DNA from: Acidobacteriota bacterium
GTDB taxonomy: Bacteria; Acidobacteriota; Terriglobia; Bryobacterales; Bryobacteraceae
NCBI GenBank assembly: GCA_947470805.1
Contig: CANIVU010000064.1
Location: 1-47,505 of the forward strand
Direction: 5' to 3'
Length of the DNA stretch: 47,505 nucleotides
Both the position numbers and the translations under genes were made by a program. How positions within the stretch are numbered: position 1 is the stretch's first letter; every line of letters starts with the position of its first letter. The notes beneath the pieces are model-generated. The model was not told where the DNA came from. It did no database searches and saw only the letters and a list, made by a program, of their open reading frames with translations. Below are positions 24,184-31,509 of the stretch, piece after piece.

Positions 24184-25461
24184 CTACGCCGGCACTGGTG
24201 CCGGCGTAGGATTCTCGGCCTTTTCCGGGACCAGTTGTTCCGTCGGGTCGATAAAGACATACAGCGCCGCGCTGATCAGCAGCATCACTGCCAACGGGAT
24301 CAGCGCCTTGTTGTAGTCGTTGCCCAACCACTTCACCAAATAGCCGAACAGCGCGGTGCTGGCAAAGCTGCCCACCTGGCCCGCCATGTTCATGGAGCCG
24401 CTTACGGAACCGGCGTACTTCTTGCCGATATCCATGCAGATGGCCCAGGAAACTGGCAGCATGCAGTCCATGCTCCCGTAGCCGAGCGCCAGGAAGAGTA
24501 CCGCGAGTTCCCGGTTTTCGGTTTGGGACGTGCCCAGCATGAACAGTCCGGAGAGCGCCAGCCCAGCCGAGCCGATCACTCGGCGGCCGATCTTCAGGCC
24601 ATATTTCTTGCTCAGATAATCGCTGGCGACGCCGCCCGACAGGTTGCCCACGATGCCGAATAGGAAGGGCAGGGTGGCCCAGAGTTTCATCTCGTTTTCC
24701 GAGAAGCCACGGCCGCGCTGCAGGTAGGTGGGCAGCCAGCCCAGATAGAAGTACGAGCCCCAGCAGTAGGTGTGATACATCGCCAGCAGGATCCAGAAAT
24801 TGCTGGAGCGCAGGACCTGTTTCCAGGGCAGGGAGACGTGGGCGGCCGCTACCTTCGGCGTTCCGATCAGCTCCAGTTCTTCTTTGCTGATGCCGGCCTT
24901 GTCGCGCGGATTGTCACGTGCGTAGAGATACCACCAGGCCGTCCACACCACGCCCACCGCGCCGAAGATGTAGAACGACGCCCGCCACCCGTATAGCTGC
25001 TGAATCGGGACCACCAGGAACGGCGCCAGAGCGCCGCCCAGCCGGGAGGCGGCCCAGGTGATGCCGACCGCGCGCGCCCGTTCATGCGTCGGGAACCAGC
25101 GGGACACCGAGGCCGAGATGTTCGGATACGCCCCCGCCTCGCCTGCGCCAAAGAAGAATCGGACGATGAGCAGGAAGTAGTAGTTCGTCGCCAGGCCGGT
25201 CAGCGCCGTGAAGGCCGACCACCACAAGACGATACGCGCCAGAATGTTGCGAGGCCCGTACTTGTCGCCCCAAACCCCGGCGGGGATCTCGAATGCGGCG
25301 TAGGAGAGAGTGAAGGCCGACAGAATCAATCCCCAGCTCTCCGTACTGATGGTTAGCTCATCCTGGATTCGCGTGCCCGCGAGGCCGATACAGACGCGGT
25401 CCAAGTAGGTGATGATCGACAGCAAAACGAGTAGCGAAAGAATCCGGTAACGATACGGCAT
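24184..25461 (-). CDS. MFS transporter (ACS family-like anion:cation symporter)
   Basis: This 425-residue inner-membrane transporter of the major facilitator superfamily has about 12 predicted hydrophobic helices. The first helix starts RYRILSLLVLLSIITYLDRV, then GLILSAFTLSYAAFEIPAG and GDKYGPRN (the loop 2-3 motif of the family), and FFFGAGEAGAYPNISASVS, which is the ACS family hallmark. Such proteins move organic anions such as hexuronates, phthalate or tartrate. Substrate choice cannot be predicted. The region beyond the last helix ends in a Pro-Ala tail (PTPAPVPA). The gene is divergent from the PQQ propeller gene at 25499, with only 37 bp between their starts, so their control regions overlap. 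Confidence 0.88.
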   Translation of the reverse strand: MPYRYRILSLLVLLSIITYLDRVCIGLAGTRIQDELTISTESWGLILSAFTLSYAAFEIPAGVWGDKYGPRNILARIVLWWSAFTALTGLATNYYFLLIVRFFFGAGEAGAYPNISASVSRWFPTHERARAVGITWAASRLGGALAPFLVVPIQQLYGWRASFYIFGAVGVVWTAWWYLYARDNPRDKAGISKEELELIGTPKVAAAHVSLPWKQVLRSSNFWILLAMYHTYCWGSYFYLGWLPTYLQRGRGFSENEMKLWATLPFLFGIVGNLSGGVASDYLSKKYGLKIGRRVIGSAGLALSGLFMLGTSQTENRELAVLFLALGYGSMDCMLPVSWAICMDIGKKYAGSVSGSMNMAGQVGSFASTALFGYLVKWLGNDYNKALIPLAVMLLISAALYVFIDPTEQLVPEKAENPTPAPVPA

Positions 25462-25498
25462 AAGCCGCCTATTCTGTCACAGGTGATAGTATTCGTGC

Positions 25499-26863
25499 AT
25501 GCGCTGGACCGCCCTTGCCGCCCTTTCTTTGACTTTGTTTGCCGATACGGACTGGCCGCGGTTCCGCGGACCGAATGGCGCCGGTGTCACCGATGGCAGC
25601 CCGCCGGTGGAATTCGGGCCAGGGAAGAACGTGGCTTGGAAGGTGGCGCCGCCGTCGGGTAAGTCCTCGCCGGTGATCGTGGGTGGGACGCTGATTCTGA
25701 CCGGCCACGCCGGGGAGGCGCTGTTGACGGTGGCCTATGACGCCGCCAGCGGCAAGGAGCTTTGGCGCCGCGAACTGAAGCGGCGAAACACCCAAAAACG
25801 CCACAAGCTAAACGATGTGGCGGCACCCACGGCGGCCGCCGATGGCCAGCGCGTGGTGGTGTTCTTTACCGAGTTCGGGCTGGCCAGTTATTCGCTCGAT
25901 GGCAAGGAAGAGTGGACGCTGCCGCTGGGAGAGATGGGGAGCATGCAGGGCGTGGCGGCGTCGCCGGTGCTGCATGGAGACTCGGTGTATCTGGTCATCG
26001 ATCAGGCACGGGATTCCTTTGTGATTGCGGTGAACGCGGCCAACGGCGAACAACGCTGGCGCCAGCCGCGGCCGGACGCGCCGGGAGGAATTTATTCGAC
26101 GCCGGTGCTGTTCACGGCCGGGCCGGAGCCGGTGCTGGGCGTGTTGGGGGACATCGAGCTGTCGGCCTATTCACTCAAAACGGGCGAGCGGGTATGGTGG
26201 GTGTCGGGGCTGCCGAGCCAGGCGAAGACGTCGCCGGCGGTGGCCGGGGACCGGATCATCTTGTCGGTAAATGCGATGGCCGAGGAGTCGCAGATTCCGG
26301 TGTTCGCCGCGCTGAACGAGGGGAAGAGCCTCGCTCTCGCCAATGCCAAAGGCGTACCGCGGGCGGTGTTTCCGACCGTGGACAAGAACCGTGACGAGGT
26401 GTTGGACGAAGCAGAATGGAATGGCTTCCGGGCGCAGGCGCTGCAGCCATCGGCCACGCTTTCGATCCGGCCGAAGGGGCGCGGGGACCTGACGAAGACG
26501 GCGGTAGAGTGGCGCGCGCAGCGGGCGGTACCCAATGTGCCGTCGCCATTGGTGGCGGGCGGATTTGTGTATACGGTACGCAATGGCGGGGTGGCCGGGA
26601 TCTATGATCTGGCGACCGGAGAAGTGAAGAAAGAGTTCCGGTTGCCGGGGGCGCTGGGGGATTACTACGCCTCGCCGGTGGCGGCGGGTAAGTACATTTA
26701 CTTCGCCAGCATGGAGGGTAAGATCACGGTGTTGGAGGCGGGCGCGGACGGGCATGTGGCGTCATCGGTGGCGATGGAGGAAGAGGTGTTCGCCACGCCG
26801 GCCATCGTTGGTGATACTTTATATCTGCGTACACAGTCAGGACTTTATTGCTTCCGTAAGTGA
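25499..26863 (+). CDS. Secreted PQQ-type beta-propeller protein with an EF-hand loop
   Basis: This 454-residue exported protein carries PQQ-like (BamB/quinoprotein-like) beta-propeller repeats. After the signal peptide (RWTALAALSLTLFA) it starts DWPRFRGPNGAG, the conserved lead strand, then blade motifs such as ASGKELWRREL, LDGKEEWTLPLG and LKTGERVWWVSG. An EF-hand calcium loop interrupts the propeller at residues 295-306 (DKNRDEVLDEAE), with Asp, Asn, Asp, Asp and Glu at the coordinating positions 1, 3, 5, 9 and 12. This combination occurs in acidobacterial and planctomycetal families of unknown function; calcium binding is inferred. No PQQ biosynthesis gene is nearby, so PQQ binding is not assured. 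Its stop at 26861-26863 is 13 bp from the TTG of the first VWFA gene. Confidence 0.84.
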   Translation: MRWTALAALSLTLFADTDWPRFRGPNGAGVTDGSPPVEFGPGKNVAWKVAPPSGKSSPVIVGGTLILTGHAGEALLTVAYDAASGKELWRRELKRRNTQKRHKLNDVAAPTAAADGQRVVVFFTEFGLASYSLDGKEEWTLPLGEMGSMQGVAASPVLHGDSVYLVIDQARDSFVIAVNAANGEQRWRQPRPDAPGGIYSTPVLFTAGPEPVLGVLGDIELSAYSLKTGERVWWVSGLPSQAKTSPAVAGDRIILSVNAMAEESQIPVFAALNEGKSLALANAKGVPRAVFPTVDKNRDEVLDEAEWNGFRAQALQPSATLSIRPKGRGDLTKTAVEWRAQRAVPNVPSPLVAGGFVYTVRNGGVAGIYDLATGEVKKEFRLPGALGDYYASPVAAGKYIYFASMEGKITVLEAGADGHVASSVAMEEEVFATPAIVGDTLYLRTQSGLYCFRK

Positions 26864-26876
26864 AGGAGTTACTCCG

Positions 26877-28136
26877 TTGCGGTATACCCTCTTTTTCCTT
26901 GTAAGTACGGTGCTGCTTTCGCAGACCTTTCCGATGGAAGTTCATCGAGGGAAGCAGGACGGGACGATGCAGATTTCCATCCCGGTGGCGACCTTGCCGA
27001 TGGTGCGGGCGAGTGGCGAATGGCGCAGCACGCTGGAGGTGACTTACATCATCCAGGGCGAGGGCGGGGCGGAGTTGGACCGGGCGGGCGAGGCGGTGGA
27101 GATCAAGATGGACGACCGCCGGCGGCGGTTCATGCTGTCGCAGGCGCTGACGTTGACGAGGCCATTGGGGGCCGATCCGCGGGCGACGGCGTTGCGCGTG
27201 GAGGTGCGGCATAAGGGATCGAGCGCGTTTGGCGCGGCGAAATTGGAGTTGAGCGGGGCGCCGTTTTATGTGGGGGGCGGCGTGGCGCTGGTGCCGTTCC
27301 AGGTGGCGCGGCCGGAGGCGAAGATGGTGACCGGGCTGACGGCCGCCGATGTGCGGCTGTTGGAGGACGGGGTGGAGCAGGCGGCGACGGTGTACGCGGC
27401 CGGTGTGTTGCCGGCGGAGTCGGCGCCGGTGGAGATCGCGTTGCTGTATGACTGCAGCGGGAGCGTCCGCGCGGGCGGGAGTTTGGACCCGCTGGTGGTG
27501 CGGAAGGGGATGCTGGATTCGTTCCCGGAGGCGCGGATTGCGGTGTATGGATTTAGCGAGGGGCTTACCCAACTGGTGGGTTTCACCCGGAGTGAGGCGG
27601 AGTTGCGGCGGGCATCGGGCGCGCTGCAGGGGGTACAGGCGAGAGGCACTTATCTGTTCTCTAACATCGCGGAGGTGGTGCGGCGGTTCGACCGGACGCA
27701 CGCGGCGATCCGGATTGTGGTGGTGTTCTCTGATGGGGAGACTAACCGGACGTGGGATAGCGAGACCGCAACGGACGTGATGCGACTGGCGCGTGAGGCG
27801 GGGGTTGCGATCTACCCTGTGTACACCGGACCGCCGATGGACATGACCCAACCGCGGCCGGGGCGGCCTCCGTCGGCGCCGCGGATGAGTGCGGGCTTTT
27901 CCGCGGCCGATTTCCAGCGATTGACCGAGACCGGTGGCCGGAGTTTCACGAAGGCGAATGGCGCGGATCTGCTGCCGCTGCTGTTGGGGGAAATTGCGAA
28001 GACGGTGAAGGAATCCTATGTGGCCGGGTATCAGCCGGCGGCGGGGGAGAAGGCGAGGGCGCGGCGGGTGCAGGTGGCGCTGCGGGATCCTGAGCGGGGC
28101 GTGGTGATTGGCGGTTCTCGGACGGTGGTGAAGTAG
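26877..28136 (+). CDS. Secreted VWFA-related acidobacterial protein, copy 1
   Basis: This is a 419-residue member of the VWFA-related family (TIGR03436), known from Acidobacteria where it is widely duplicated. It starts at a TTG because AAGGAG lies 8 nt upstream and the signal peptide (RYTLFFLVSTVLLSQTFP) begins there; the frame upstream to 26754 is unlikely. An N-terminal beta-rich part begins MEVHRGKQDGTMQISIPV, followed by the VWFA domain with MIDAS residues DCSGS, Thr in RGTYLFSN and Asp in VVFSDGETN. The C-terminus ends VVIGGSRTVVK, a tail shared with its paralogues. The function is unknown; a metal-dependent adhesion role in the cell envelope is inferred from the domain. The stop is followed by one base and then a mini-ORF that re-uses its tail sequence. 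Confidence 0.86.
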   Translation: MRYTLFFLVSTVLLSQTFPMEVHRGKQDGTMQISIPVATLPMVRASGEWRSTLEVTYIIQGEGGAELDRAGEAVEIKMDDRRRRFMLSQALTLTRPLGADPRATALRVEVRHKGSSAFGAAKLELSGAPFYVGGGVALVPFQVARPEAKMVTGLTAADVRLLEDGVEQAATVYAAGVLPAESAPVEIALLYDCSGSVRAGGSLDPLVVRKGMLDSFPEARIAVYGFSEGLTQLVGFTRSEAELRRASGALQGVQARGTYLFSNIAEVVRRFDRTHAAIRIVVVFSDGETNRTWDSETATDVMRLAREAGVAIYPVYTGPPMDMTQPRPGRPPSAPRMSAGFSAADFQRLTETGGRSFTKANGADLLPLLLGEIAKTVKESYVAGYQPAAGEKARARRVQVALRDPERGVVIGGSRTVVK

Positions 28137-28137
28137 G

Positions 28138-28272
28138 ATGCGGGCCGGGGTGCTGCGGTTGGGGCAGGAGGGCGCCGATTGGGTGGGCCGGATTGCCGAG
28201 ACGGTGAAGGAGTCGGATGTGGCGGAGGGGGAGGGCGTGGTGATTGGCGGTTCTCGGACGGTGGTGAAGTAG
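28138..28272 (+). CDS. 44-codon mini-ORF: collapsed VWFA gene, copy A
   Basis: This complete open frame (ATG to TAG) begins one base after the stop of VWFA copy 1. Its start MRAGVLRL and following QEGADWVG match the start (MRAG) and N-terminal QEGADWVG of VWFA copy 2. Its second half, RIAETVKESDVAEGEG-type text then VVIGGSRTVVK, matches the C-terminal region of copy 1 (IAKTVKES and VVIGGSRTVVK). It thus looks like a full VWFA gene that lost its centre, keeping frame. The VWFA domain is gone, and the signal peptide's hydrophobic part is also missing, so export is unlikely. Translation would depend on coupling to the upstream stop. It may be only a deletion relic. Confidence 0.5.
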   Translation: MRAGVLRLGQEGADWVGRIAETVKESDVAEGEGVVIGGSRTVVK

Positions 28273-28273
28273 G

Positions 28274-28408
28274 ATGCGGGCCGGGGTGCTGCGGTTGAGG
28301 CAGGAGGGCGCCGATTGGGTGGGCCGGATTGCCGAGACGGTGAAGGAGTCGGATGTGGCGGAGGGGGAGGGCGTGGTGATTGGCGGTTCTCGGATGGTGG
28401 TGAAGTAG
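28274..28408 (+). CDS. 44-codon mini-ORF: collapsed VWFA gene, copy B
   Basis: This is the second copy of the same mini-ORF, again separated by a single base from its neighbours on both sides: TAG-G-ATG before and after. It differs from copy A by Gly to Arg in LRLRQEG and Thr to Met in the final RMVVK. The stop and start spacing is the same as between full-length genes in this cluster, so the whole segment from 26877 to 30991 could be read as one coupled series. Two substitutions, both changing the protein, argue against strong selection on the peptide, although the frame is kept. Confidence 0.45.
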   Translation: MRAGVLRLRQEGADWVGRIAETVKESDVAEGEGVVIGGSRMVVK

Positions 28409-28409
28409 G

Positions 28410-29741
28410 ATGCGGGCCGGGTTGCTGCTGTTGGTTCCGGTGCTGTTGGCGCAGACGCTGCCGCTGGACGTCCGACGCGGGGAGCGGGAGGGGACGGTCG
28501 TCTTTGCGGTGCCGGGGGCTTCGTTGCCGCTGGTGCAGGAGGGCGCCGATTGGGTGGGCCAGTTGGAGATGGTTTACCGGGTGATGGGGGCCGATGGGCA
28601 GGTAATGGATCAGGCGGCGGAGACGGTGCCGCTGCGGGTAACGGCGGCGCAGAAGGCCGCGATGGCATCGCAGGCGGTCCGTATCGCGCGGCCGTTGCCG
28701 GCGGTGGCGGGCGCGGTGGAGTTGCGGGTGGCCATGACGGTCCGGCCTGCCGGGACACAGTTCGCGGGCACGATGGCGTTGGGCGGAGCGACGTTCCAGG
28801 TGGACACGAATGTGGCGTTGGTGCCGTTTCAGGTGGAGAAATCGACGGGTTCGTTTTTGACCGATTTGCGGGCGGAGGAGATCCGCCTTCTGGAAGATGG
28901 CGTGGCGCGGGAGGTGGCGTTGCAGATGGTGGGCCGGCAGGGGCCGGCGGCGGTTCCGGTGGACATCACACTATTGCACGACCGCAGCGGGAGCATGGGG
29001 GACACCAGCGCCTACAACGCCGAGGTGTTCCGGAAGGGTTTGCTGGACGAGTTTCCGAATGTGCGGATCGCCATCTACGGGTTCAGCGATGACTTGGTGC
29101 GGTTCACGCCGCACACGCGGGATGTGGAGGCGCTGAACCGGGCGTCGGCGCTGGTGGCGTCGATTGCGCCGCGATCGACACCACTGTTTTCGAGTATCTC
29201 GCGGACGATTGGCGGGTTCGATTTGGGGCGGGCGGCGGTGCGGATTCTGATCGTACTTTCGGATGGGAAGGCGTCCCGTGCGGATTCTGATTCGTTTGCG
29301 TCCGTGCTGCAAACCGCGCGCCGGGCTGGGGTGGCGATTTATCCGGTATTGGTGGCAACGCCGATGCCGGCGAAAGTGTCCCCTCCCCCACCCCCGCCGC
29401 CGCGGCCGCCGGTGCCGCGCAACAAGAAAGGCGAACCAGCAACGCCGGTGAACCAGACGGCCGACGTGGAGATGCGCCGTATGCAACAGGCACAGGGTAC
29501 GGCGGCGCTGAGCGAATCGGTGGCCGATTATGGGCGGCTTGCGCGCAGCGGCGGAATGTTGTTGACTCTCGTACCGTCGGGCAATAGCTTGCCCGGGTTG
29601 TTCGCTGAGATTGCGAAAACATTGCGGTATTCGTATGTGGCCAGCTACCGGCCATCGAAAGGAACGCGAGAGGTGAAGGTGGAAATGGTGTACAAGAAGC
29701 GCGGGAAGGTAATTGGCGGGGTGCGGACGGTGGTGCGATGA
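28410..29741 (+). CDS. Secreted VWFA-related acidobacterial protein, copy 2
   Basis: This 443-residue paralogue has a short signal peptide (MRAGLLLLVPVLLAQT). Its N-terminal domain begins LPLDVRRGEREGTVVFAVPG. The VWFA domain carries a complete MIDAS: DRSGSMGDTS, Thr in RSTPLFSS and Asp in LIVLSDGKAS. Unlike its neighbours it has a Pro-rich insertion near residues 325-345 (SPPPPPPPRPPVP), probably an exposed linker. The C-terminal tail is KVIGGVRTVVR. The gene follows the second mini-ORF by one base, and its own stop overlaps the ATG of copy 3 as ATGA. No clear ribosome binding site precedes it, so translation is likely coupled. Confidence 0.86.
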   Translation: MRAGLLLLVPVLLAQTLPLDVRRGEREGTVVFAVPGASLPLVQEGADWVGQLEMVYRVMGADGQVMDQAAETVPLRVTAAQKAAMASQAVRIARPLPAVAGAVELRVAMTVRPAGTQFAGTMALGGATFQVDTNVALVPFQVEKSTGSFLTDLRAEEIRLLEDGVAREVALQMVGRQGPAAVPVDITLLHDRSGSMGDTSAYNAEVFRKGLLDEFPNVRIAIYGFSDDLVRFTPHTRDVEALNRASALVASIAPRSTPLFSSISRTIGGFDLGRAAVRILIVLSDGKASRADSDSFASVLQTARRAGVAIYPVLVATPMPAKVSPPPPPPPRPPVPRNKKGEPATPVNQTADVEMRRMQQAQGTAALSESVADYGRLARSGGMLLTLVPSGNSLPGLFAEIAKTLRYSYVASYRPSKGTREVKVEMVYKKRGKVIGGVRTVVR

Positions 29742-30991
29742 TCCGGGCGGCGATCCTGCTGTTGTTGCCGGTGGCGTTGGCGCAGACGGTGCCGATGGAG
29801 GTGCGCTACGGAGCGCAGACGGGGACGGTGCAGTTTTCGATTCCTGGCACTTCGGTGCCGCTGGTGGCGGAGGGCACCGATTGGGTGTGTACGCTCGAGA
29901 TTGTCTACCGCGTGACGGACCGGGAGGGCAAGACGCTGGACCAGGCGACGGAGACGATTCCGGTTCGTTTGAACGCGGCGCAGAAGCAGGCGGCGGTGGC
30001 GCAACCGTTGGCGCTGACGCGACCGTTGCCCCGGCATCCGGCGGCGGCGGAGTTCCGGGTGGAGATGACGGGGAGGCCGGCTGGGGTGACGTTCGCGGGT
30101 TCGTTGCCTTTGGGGGCGGCCTCCTTTTCGACGGAGGTGAGCGTGGCGCTGCTCCCGTTCCAGGTAGAGCAGGCCGGGGGGAAGCTGGCGACCGATTTGA
30201 AGGACGACGATGTTGCGGTTATGGACGGCGGGGAGGAGCGGAAGGCGAAGGTGTCTGCGATTGGCGGGCGACAGGCGGACGCGATGCCGTTGGACATTAC
30301 GCTGCTGTTTGACCGGAGCGGGAGCATGCGCTCCGGCGCGGGGGCGGATCCGGAGATCTTCCGGAAGGGGATTCTGGATGAGTTTCCGACGGCGCGGGTG
30401 GCGGTTTATGGCTTCAGCGACAAGCTGATGCAGTTTACGGCGCACACGCGGGACGAGGCGGCGTTGCAGAGGGCGGTGTCGCAGTTGAACAAAGTTCCGC
30501 CGGCGGGTACGCCCTTGTATTGGGCGGTGGCGGAGGCGATTGGGCGGTTCGACCGGAAGCGGCCGGCTCTGCGGATTCTGGCGGTGTTTTCCGATGGGTT
30601 GGACAGCGGCAGCGACGTGACGTTTGCACAGGCGATGCGGGAGGCGCAGGCGGCTGGGGTTTCGATTTACCCGGTTGTGGTGGCTAGTGCGGCGCCGCCT
30701 CCGTCCTCCGCTTCGCGGCGAGCGAAGAAGGGAAGCGCGGTGACGCCGACGATGGATTTGGCTGGAGCCGCGATGCAGTTCCGCCAACTGGCGGATTCGG
30801 GCGGGCAGGACATGTCGGCCGTGCCGGGCGCCGACAATGTGGCGGTTCTTTTCCGAGAGATGACGAAGAAGTTGCGGGGTGCGTATGTCGCCGCGTATCA
30901 GCCGGCGGAAGGGGAGCGGACGGTGCGTGTGGTGCTGCGGGATCCATCGCGCGGGAAGGTGATTGGCGGGACGCGGACGGTGGTGCGGTAG
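29738..30991 (+). CDS. Secreted VWFA-related acidobacterial protein, copy 3
   Basis: This 417-residue third paralogue has a signal peptide (MIRAAILLLLPVALAQT). The N-terminal domain begins VPMEVRYGAQTGTVQFSIPG and the VWFA MIDAS is complete: DRSGSMRSGAG, Thr in AGTPLYWA and Asp in LAVFSDGLDSG. The C-terminal tail is KVIGGTRTVVR. Pairwise resemblance to copies 1 and 2 is clear along the whole length, which supports tandem duplication followed by divergence. Its stop codon abuts the stop of a convergent minus-strand gene: TAGCTA at 30989-30994 serves both, with no spacer for a terminator. The role is unknown beyond the family. Confidence 0.86.
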   Translation: MIRAAILLLLPVALAQTVPMEVRYGAQTGTVQFSIPGTSVPLVAEGTDWVCTLEIVYRVTDREGKTLDQATETIPVRLNAAQKQAAVAQPLALTRPLPRHPAAAEFRVEMTGRPAGVTFAGSLPLGAASFSTEVSVALLPFQVEQAGGKLATDLKDDDVAVMDGGEERKAKVSAIGGRQADAMPLDITLLFDRSGSMRSGAGADPEIFRKGILDEFPTARVAVYGFSDKLMQFTAHTRDEAALQRAVSQLNKVPPAGTPLYWAVAEAIGRFDRKRPALRILAVFSDGLDSGSDVTFAQAMREAQAAGVSIYPVVVASAAPPPSSASRRAKKGSAVTPTMDLAGAAMQFRQLADSGGQDMSAVPGADNVAVLFREMTKKLRGAYVAAYQPAEGERTVRVVLRDPSRGKVIGGTRTVVR

Positions 30992-31507
30992 CTATTTGCG
31001 CAGCGCGGCCTGGGCGGCGGTGGTGGCGGCGTTGACGAGGTCGACCGGCTTCATCTGCTTCTTCACGACGAAGGAGAAGAGTTCGTTTTTGCGGGCGACG
31101 ACAAGCTGGCTTAGAGATTCGTTCCAAAAGGCTTTTTCACCGACGCTGGGGATCCAGGTGAGCTTTTGAGGTTTCACGGTGAGTTGCTGGCCGTCGCGAT
31201 CGACGGTGTACCCCTTGGTGAGTTTTTCAAACCGGGCGTCGAGTTCCTTGATGGCGTTCGGAATGGGCTCGATGCGGATACTGAAAGACTCATTAGCGCG
31301 AGCAGGCACATGGCGGCCGCTGCGGAGGGCTTCGCGGAGTTGGGGGCCGGTGGGCGGGATGCCCATCCAGATATAGCCGCAACTATCGGCGCGGACGGTG
31401 CGAATGGGGGTGGATTCGGGGATTTCGAAGACCTGCCGCAGATCCTGTTCCGGGAGATAGGAACAGGGATCTGTGGCGGCCAGGAAGAAGAACAACAGCG
31501 GTGTCAC
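30992..31507 (-). CDS. Small hypothetical secreted protein (171 aa)
   Basis: I do not recognise a named family. I start it at a GTG (31507), 2 nt after the stop of the alpha/beta hydrolase gene; the frame further upstream is Arg-rich shadow sequence. The leader TPLLFFFLAATDPC is hydrophobic, and the first Cys may start a mature lipoprotein, although the lipobox is not canonical. The body includes CSYLPEQDLRQVFEIPES, a second Cys in RADSCGYIWMG and a C-terminal FWNESLSQLVVARKNELFSF, reminiscent of small secreted proteins that hold a Cys pair. A disulfide between the two cysteines is inferred. It is cotranscribed with the upstream hydrolase. Convergent stop codons leave no space at its end. Confidence 0.62.
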   Translation of the reverse strand: MTPLLFFFLAATDPCSYLPEQDLRQVFEIPESTPIRTVRADSCGYIWMGIPPTGPQLREALRSGRHVPARANESFSIRIEPIPNAIKELDARFEKLTKGYTVDRDGQQLTVKPQKLTWIPSVGEKAFWNESLSQLVVARKNELFSFVVKKQMKPVDLVNAATTAAQAALRK

Positions 31508-31509
31508 AG

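Larger units (their letters stand above)
28101..28419 (+). repeat. 136-bp tandem duplication spanning the two mini-ORFs
   Basis: The sequence from GTGGTGATTGGCGGTTCTCG at 28101 recurs at 28237 and 28373, exactly 136 bp apart each time. The two full periods differ by only a few substitutions: a G to A at about 28299 and a C to T near 28396 are visible. A partial third copy runs into the start of VWFA copy 2, up to about 28419. The period is 135 bp of open reading frame plus one base. Confidence 0.92.

Noticed and set aside
28101-28419. CRISPR-like array
   Set aside because: The repeats are long, coding and directly adjacent with no unique spacers.
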